DNA from: Bacillota bacterium | Lineage (GTDB): Bacteria; Bacillota; Clostridia; Oscillospirales; Oscillospiraceae | NCBI GenBank assembly: GCA_023395775.1 | Contig: JAEWYA010000174.1 | Location: forward strand, 1-9,100 | Reading direction: 5' to 3' | Length of the DNA: 9,100 bases | Part shown: piece by piece, positions 5,597 to 9,100 of the stretch | Numbering within the stretch: position 1 is the stretch's first letter | Layout of the letters: each line of letters begins with the position of its first letter | Program-made: the position numbers and the translations under genes | Notes under the pieces: model-generated | What the model saw: only the letters and a program-made list of their open reading frames with translations | Told to the model about the DNA's origin: nothing | The model's database searches: none

Positions 5597-5626
5597 ATTG
5601 AATTTCAATAATATTAATGGTAAAGT
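5597..5626 (+). promoter_or_regulatory. Candidate promoter of the GGDEF gene with a palindrome over the -35 box
   Basis: TTGAAT (5598-5603), a 17-base spacer and TAAAGT (5621-5626) each match four of six consensus bases. The -35 lies inside the 13-base palindrome ATTGAA-T-TTCAAT (5597-5609), which could be an operator. The promoter lies downstream of the terminator, so the diguanylate cyclase can be expressed independently of the upstream transcript. Confidence 0.45.
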
Positions 5627-5686
5627 AGAAGTATATAAACTTTTTTTATTTGGTATTCATTCAATGTCAGAGGAAGGAGGCCGCAG

Positions 5687-6772
5687 ATGGATCGGGCTGC
5701 CAAAACGCCGTATTTCCGACGTTTTATTGATGTCTGCCTGCGGCACAGCGCCAAGTGCTTCCTGTTGATGACTCTCAGCATACATTTGCTGCAGCTGCCG
5801 GTCTGTCTGCTTTTAAACTCCTTGCCGCTGTTCTGGCTGAATTGCATCAGCTGCGCGGTCTATCTGTTCCTGCTGCACCTGGAAAAAAAGCGCCCCGACC
5901 TGGCCGTTACGGGCGCCGAGGTGGAGATCATTTTTTTTGCTCTGTCCGCCAGCGCCGTTGCCGGACTGCAAAGTGGGTTTTTCCTATATCTGATATGCCT
6001 GCTGGCTCTCAGCTCCTATTTGGGCGACGCGGTGGAGCACTGTTCTGTTGCCGCCGCACAATTGCTGGATCTGGAAGGAGTCGCCGCGCTGCTGTGCGTA
6101 AGTGGTGGGATTCCGCTGCAGATTGCCGGCTCCCCCGCGCCGACAGGTTCCTCCCTGTTCGCTCTGTTCACTATGAACCTTTTTACCTGCATATTTGTTA
6201 CGCTGATGTCCGTCCACCTCGCCAGTCAAGCACTGCGTCGGCGGAACCGGGAGTTGGAAGCCGCTAATCACAACCTGACGTATATTGCCTCCCACGACCC
6301 GCTGACGGGTTTGCAGAATCGGCGGGATCTTTATGAACAGTTGGAATCCCTCTGCCGGGAAGCGGATAAAACCGGTTCCGTTTTCTGCGCCGCTATGGCG
6401 GATATTGATGATTTCAAATCCTTCAACGATCAATTCGGTCATGGTTACGGAGACCTGGTTCTGACTACCATTTCAAATTGCATCCGCGCCTGTACCCGGG
6501 AGAATGACATCATCTGCCGCTGGGGCGGGGAGGAAATCCTGATTCTGTTTCCACACACGCCCATCGCCACCGCCAAAGCCGTTCTGATCCGCATACAGGC
6601 CGAACTGCACAAGCTGACCGCCGAGGCAAAAGCGCCCTTTTTCCGGAAGGTAACGCTGACATTCGGCCTGACACAGCATATCACCGGCCAATCCGCCCAG
6701 GAGCTGGTGTCGGAAGCCGACCGTCTGCTCTACGAAGGGAAACAGACGGGCAAGGACTGCGTGATGGAATGA
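5687..6772 (+). CDS. Membrane-anchored GGDEF-domain diguanylate cyclase
   Basis: A 361-residue protein with a hydrophobic N-terminal half and a C-terminal GGDEF domain that should make cyclic di-GMP from two GTP. Likely membrane segments lie around 23-43, 47-64, 80-93, 96-113, 130-147 and 156-179; this is a visual estimate of five or six with no extracellular domain I recognise. A charged linker (181-198) leads to HDPLTGLQNRR (203-213), ADIDDFKSFNDQFGHGYGD (238-256) with metal ligand Asp239, and the active-site loop GGEEI (280-284), an acceptable GGEEF variant. RxxD (Arg271-Asp274) five residues before it is the product-inhibition site, so feedback control should be intact. The start has a strong AAGGAGG 6 bases upstream. 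The sensed signal is unknown. A strong terminator lies upstream and another just downstream, so it appears monocistronic. Confidence 0.93.
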   Translation: MDRAAKTPYFRRFIDVCLRHSAKCFLLMTLSIHLLQLPVCLLLNSLPLFWLNCISCAVYLFLLHLEKKRPDLAVTGAEVEIIFFALSASAVAGLQSGFFLYLICLLALSSYLGDAVEHCSVAAAQLLDLEGVAALLCVSGGIPLQIAGSPAPTGSSLFALFTMNLFTCIFVTLMSVHLASQALRRRNRELEAANHNLTYIASHDPLTGLQNRRDLYEQLESLCREADKTGSVFCAAMADIDDFKSFNDQFGHGYGDLVLTTISNCIRACTRENDIICRWGGEEILILFPHTPIATAKAVLIRIQAELHKLTAEAKAPFFRKVTLTFGLTQHITGQSAQELVSEADRLLYEGKQTGKDCVME

Positions 6773-6783
6773 GACTTTCAGCG

Positions 6784-6830
6784 TTAAAAACATTTCCGGC
6801 GGGCAATTGGCCCGCCGGAATGTTTATTTT
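6784..6830. terminator. Bidirectional terminator between convergent genes
   Basis: The arms at 6789-6804 and 6810-6824 (AACATTTCCGGCGGGC against GCCCGCCGGAATGTT) pair perfectly apart from one bulged T, with a 5-base loop. A run of five A precedes the stem and TTTATTTT follows, so it can stop the GGDEF transcript on the plus strand and the degV transcript on the minus strand. Confidence 0.9.
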
Positions 6831-6838
6831 CGGTCTGC

Positions 6839-7681
6839 TCAGCTCTTGCGGAAAAAAACGAGTCCCAGAGTGTTGGGGCCGCAGTGGGAAAAAATGGTGC
6901 AGCCCGTCTTTCCCTCCAGAATCCTGCCAAAGCGCCCGTCCTCCCGCAGAACCTCTCTGGCCGCATCCGCCAGCTCTGGGCCAAAAGCGCTGTCCACCAG
7001 CCAGACCCGCTCGGTATCGATGTCCGTTCGTCCATCCAGCCGGTCATGGAGAAACTCCGCCACCACCCGCTCCATAGAGCCTCGGTACTTCTTCGTCACG
7101 GACATCTTCCCGTCCACGACCTCCACGCAGGGACGGAGCTTCAAAAGATTTGCCCCGATGGCGGTGACGGCGCTGCACCGCCCGCCTTTTTTCATATAAT
7201 CCAGCCTCTCCAGCACGAAGCTGACCTCCGCTCTGGCCCGCAGATCCTCCAGCTCCGCCACGATCTCCGCGGGGGATCTGCCCGCCCGGGCGGAGCGCGC
7301 CGCCCTCAGAGCCATCTCTCCGATTCCAACCGTCAGGTTGGCGGAGTCCACCACATAGACCCCCGGCAGCTCCGCCGCCGCGATCTGGGCATTTTGATAA
7401 CAACAGGAGAATTTTGCTCCCAGGTTAATATGGATCACCGCGTCGTACTTTTTCAGAAGGCGGCTGAACAGATCATAATAATCCGCCGCGTTCACCGCGT
7501 TGGTGGTCGTGATGTCTCCGCCGGCATCCACGTGGGCGGCAATATCTGCGGGGTGAATATCCACGCCGTCCCGATAGAGCTTTTCGCCTTTCACAATGCC
7601 AAGCGGCACCACCGTAATATCGTTTTCCCGTAGCAGCGCATCGGGCAGGTCACAGGTACTGTCCGTGGTAATTTTGATCAT
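6839..7681 (-). CDS. DegV-family fatty-acid-binding protein
   Basis: A full-length 280-residue DegV protein. Members such as FakB bind a fatty acid and present it to the kinase FakA for phosphorylation, feeding exogenous fatty acids into phospholipids. Visible marks are the N-terminal ITTDSTCDLP (4-13), VVDSANLTVGIGEMA (110-124), LERLDYMKKGGRCS (157-170) and the C-terminal SHCGPNTLG (265-273), with His266 in the place of the conserved His near the lipid head group. The usual TSQPS-like loop reads TTTNAVN here (58-64), and the GLSGTYQ-like segment reads AKFSCCYQ, so it belongs to a divergent subgroup whose ligand may differ. No fakA-like gene is in view. AAGGAG lies 11 bases before the ATG, a rather long spacing. 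The role in lipid uptake is family-based inference. Confidence 0.9.
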   Translation of the reverse strand: MIKITTDSTCDLPDALLRENDITVVPLGIVKGEKLYRDGVDIHPADIAAHVDAGGDITTTNAVNAADYYDLFSRLLKKYDAVIHINLGAKFSCCYQNAQIAAAELPGVYVVDSANLTVGIGEMALRAARSARAGRSPAEIVAELEDLRARAEVSFVLERLDYMKKGGRCSAVTAIGANLLKLRPCVEVVDGKMSVTKKYRGSMERVVAEFLHDRLDGRTDIDTERVWLVDSAFGPELADAAREVLREDGRFGRILEGKTGCTIFSHCGPNTLGLVFFRKS

Positions 7682-7743
7682 GGGCGAGTCTGCTCCTTTT
7701 CGTATGTCAGATTTCTTCCCGAGTTTATGTCGGTTATTGACAA

Positions 7744-7758
7744 GCAGCTTTCCGCTGC
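7744..7758 (-). other. Small hairpin in the degV leader / glxK 3' end
   Basis: GCAGC/GCTGC arms with a 5-base loop sit 17 bases after the glycerate kinase stop and just after the predicted degV start site. The stem is short and lacks a T run, so it is at best a weak terminator for the kinase gene or a 5' stabiliser for the degV message. Confidence 0.3.
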
Positions 7759-7768
7759 AATTGAATTG

Positions 7769-7797
7769 ATTCTATCATAGCTTTCTTTGGATTTCAA
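7769..7797 (-). promoter_or_regulatory. Promoter of degV, overlapping the end of glxK
   Basis: On the minus strand TTGAAA (7797-7792), a 17-base spacer and TAGAAT (7774-7769) each have a single mismatch to consensus, and a TG extended -10 element precedes the -10 box. The -35 and spacer lie in the last codons of the kinase gene. The predicted start is near 7762, giving an 80-base leader to the degV ATG. Confidence 0.75.
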
Positions 7798-8917
7798 GAC
7801 TGCGGCACAGCCGCAGGACGTCCTCCGCCGTGGCCCGCAGGTCACGCCTGCTCTGCAGCCTGGCCTGCTCATAGGGGATGGCCACGCGATTGATGGAGAA
7901 CACCGCTGTGACGCCCAGCTCATAGATCGTCTCCGCGCCCTCGCCAATGTCGCCGACAATGGCGATCACCGGCACGCCCCTGGCCCCGGCCGGGGGGGCC
8001 ACGCCCGCCGCCACCTTGCCCCGTCGGCTCTGACCGTCCAGCCGGCCCTCGCCGGTGAAGACCAGATCCGCACCCGAGAGTTTTTCCTCAAAACCGACCG
8101 TATCCAGTACGGTTTCAATCCCCATTTGCAGACGGCTTTTAAAAAATGCCGCCATACCGGCGCCCATCCCGCCGGCTGCCCCCGCGCCGACCAGGTCCCG
8201 TACCGCCGCCCCGCAGTCCCGCTCCAGCACATCCGCCAAATGGGCGAGGCCCGCGTCCAGCCGGAGGACCATGGCTTCGTCCGCTCCCTTTTGGGGTCCG
8301 AACACCGCCGCTGCCCCGGCCTTGCCGCAAAGGGGATTGTCAATGTCGCACATGGTGATGATCGGAAGGGCGGCAAGGGTCCGGTCCAATTCGGAGGCGT
8401 CCATGCGGGCAATGTCCTTCAGCGTCCCGCCGACGGGTATAAAAGCTTCTCCCCGCGCATCGTAAAACCGGACGCCGCAGGCCGCGGCGGCTCCGCAGCC
8501 GCCGTCGTTGGTGGCGCTGCCGCCCAGGCACATGACGATCCTTTTGGCGCCCCGGCCCGCCGCGTGGCGCAGCAGCTCTCCCACTCCGAAAGTCGTGGCT
8601 GCCTCCGGGTTTTTCGGGTTCGCCAGGGAAAAACCCGCCGCTGCGGCCATCTCCACCACTGCCGTCCCATCCGGTAGGAGGCCGTATCCCGCGGCGATTC
8701 GCTGGCCGTTAGGCCCGGTGCAGTCCACCAGCACCTTCTCTCCGCCCACGGCGGCAAGAAACGCATCGACGCTGCCCTCGCCTCCGTCCGCCACAGGCAG
8801 AGAAATGACCTCCGCCTCCGGATATACCCCGTGAATTGCTGCCGCCAGTTCGCCGCAGACTTCCGCAGAGGTCATGGTGCCCTTGAAGGAATCAGGGGCC
8901 AGAATAATCTTTTTCAT
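7775..8917 (-). CDS. glxK: Glycerate kinase, GarK/GlxK type (class I)
   Basis: A 380-residue kinase, the same size as E. coli GarK and GlxK, which phosphorylate D-glycerate to 2-phosphoglycerate and so link glycerate or glyoxylate breakdown to lower glycolysis. Family marks in order are the N-terminal APDSFKGTMTS (7-17), VADGGEGS (42-49), MCLGGSATNDGGCG (129-142), CDIDNPLCG (190-198), VFGPQKGA (205-212), GAAGGMGAGM (246-255) and FTGEGRLDGQS (287-297). The frame is open 20 codons further upstream to 8977, but the ATG at 8917-8915 has GGAGG 8 bases before it and gives the canonical MKKIILAPDSFKG start. The extension would also overlap the promoter. A seven-base C run encodes an unusual Ala-Pro-Pro near residue 307; the frame is intact across it. 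No other glycerate-pathway gene is in view. Confidence 0.95.
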   Translation of the reverse strand: MKKIILAPDSFKGTMTSAEVCGELAAAIHGVYPEAEVISLPVADGGEGSVDAFLAAVGGEKVLVDCTGPNGQRIAAGYGLLPDGTAVVEMAAAAGFSLANPKNPEAATTFGVGELLRHAAGRGAKRIVMCLGGSATNDGGCGAAAACGVRFYDARGEAFIPVGGTLKDIARMDASELDRTLAALPIITMCDIDNPLCGKAGAAAVFGPQKGADEAMVLRLDAGLAHLADVLERDCGAAVRDLVGAGAAGGMGAGMAAFFKSRLQMGIETVLDTVGFEEKLSGADLVFTGEGRLDGQSRRGKVAAGVAPPAGARGVPVIAIVGDIGEGAETIYELGVTAVFSINRVAIPYEQARLQSRRDLRATAEDVLRLCRSLEIQRKL

Positions 8918-8967
8918 GGCATACGCCTCCAAAAGTCGTCTGCAATAACAGATTTGCCGCTTTTTCA

Positions 8968-8996
8968 ATTGTACCACATCGTGTCCGTACTGTCTA
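8968..8996 (-). promoter_or_regulatory. Promoter of the glycerate kinase gene
   Basis: On the minus strand TAGACA (8996-8991), a 17-base spacer and TACAAT (8973-8968) each differ from consensus by one base. The start would be near 8961, leaving a leader of about 45 bases with the GGAGG ribosome binding site. The promoter overlaps the upstream in-frame extension of the ORF, supporting the internal start. Confidence 0.75.
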
Positions 8997-9022
8997 AGAA
9001 AATTTCAATATTTTATAACGCA

Positions 9023-9040
9023 TGCCTGCGGCGGCAGGCA
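9023..9040. other. 7-bp hairpin upstream of the glycerate kinase promoter
   Basis: TGCCTGC/GCAGGCA arms enclose a 4-base loop. No T run follows on either strand, so it is not a clear terminator. It lies about 30 bases upstream of the -35 box and could be a regulator site or chance in GC-rich DNA. A weaker imperfect GGCT/AGCC stem follows near 9057-9067. Confidence 0.3.
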
Positions 9041-9077
9041 GTATCGTATTTGAGCGGGCTTAAAGCCGCAGAGGAGA

Positions 9078-9100
9078 AGGAGCGCGCCGCTTTGCGGCGC
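9078..9100. terminator. Strong hairpin truncated by the right window edge
   Basis: GCGCCGC (9084-9090) and GCGGCGC (9094-9100) are exact inverted repeats around a TTT loop, and the stem arm continues leftward as AAGGAGC-like sequence whose partner would lie beyond 9100. It is probably half of a long intrinsic terminator belonging to a gene outside the window, most likely on the minus strand since no plus-strand gene ends here. Confidence 0.45.

Noticed and set aside
5144..5611. Short ORFs on both strands in the intergenic region (77, 111 and 81 codons)
   Set aside because: None has a ribosome binding site or protein-like composition, and the plus-strand one reads through the strong terminator. 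Repeated Gly-Lys/Asn residues on the minus strand merely reflect the DNA repeats.
7980..8000. Frameshift at the seven-base homopolymer in the glycerate kinase gene
   Set aside because: The family-typical sequence continues in the same frame on both sides, so no frameshift is indicated.
8918..8977. 20-codon N-terminal extension of the glycerate kinase
   Set aside because: It overlaps the predicted promoter, has no good ribosome binding site, and the ATG at 8917 gives the canonical N-terminus.

Overview
The window looks like chromosomal DNA from an anaerobic Firmicute of the Clostridia, most plausibly a GC-rich gut lineage such as the Oscillospiraceae. This is inferred from the mix of GC-rich genes with AT-rich intergenic promoters of the -35/-10 (sigma-A) type, strong AGGAGG-like ribosome binding sites, a DegV protein, a stand-alone FliB-family protein and a compact acpP-accB-accC-accD cluster. 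I cannot name a species.

Layout. Positions 1-2469 (minus strand) carry a lipid-synthesis operon read right to left: acpP, accB, accC and the first 98 codons of accD, which runs off the left edge. It supplies acyl carrier protein and the subunits of acetyl-CoA carboxylase that make malonyl-CoA. A near-consensus promoter precedes acpP, a 22-bp palindrome overlaps its -10 box and start point, and three stem-loops lie between acpP and accB. Positions 2470-2755 form a divergent intergenic region. Positions 2756-4961 (plus strand) hold a two-gene operon: a PatB/MalY-type PLP-dependent C-S lyase/aminotransferase and a Cys-rich FliB (flagellin lysine N-methylase) family protein.

Positions 4962-5686 are a 725-base stretch with no credible protein gene. 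It holds a possible promoter, about 420 bases of repeat-containing and probably structured sequence, a textbook intrinsic terminator at 5519-5562, and then a separate candidate promoter for the next gene. This is the best candidate in the window for something undescribed: an orphan structured RNA or a long regulated leader. Positions 5687-6772 (plus) encode a membrane-bound diguanylate cyclase with intact active and inhibitory sites. A bidirectional terminator (6789-6830) separates it from the convergent minus-strand pair glycerate kinase (7775-8917) and DegV-family fatty-acid-binding protein (6839-7681). Each of these two has its own good promoter, and the degV promoter starts inside the last codons of the kinase gene. 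Positions 8918-9100 are non-coding and end in the middle of a strong hairpin.

Functional links. acpP-accBCD is a clear pathway unit, and DegV proteins also handle fatty acids, although degV is not in that operon. The C-S lyase and FliB-family genes are co-transcribed for no obvious reason. No flagellar gene is in view, so the FliB substrate is open. No transposase, integrase, CRISPR array, tRNA or rRNA was recognised.
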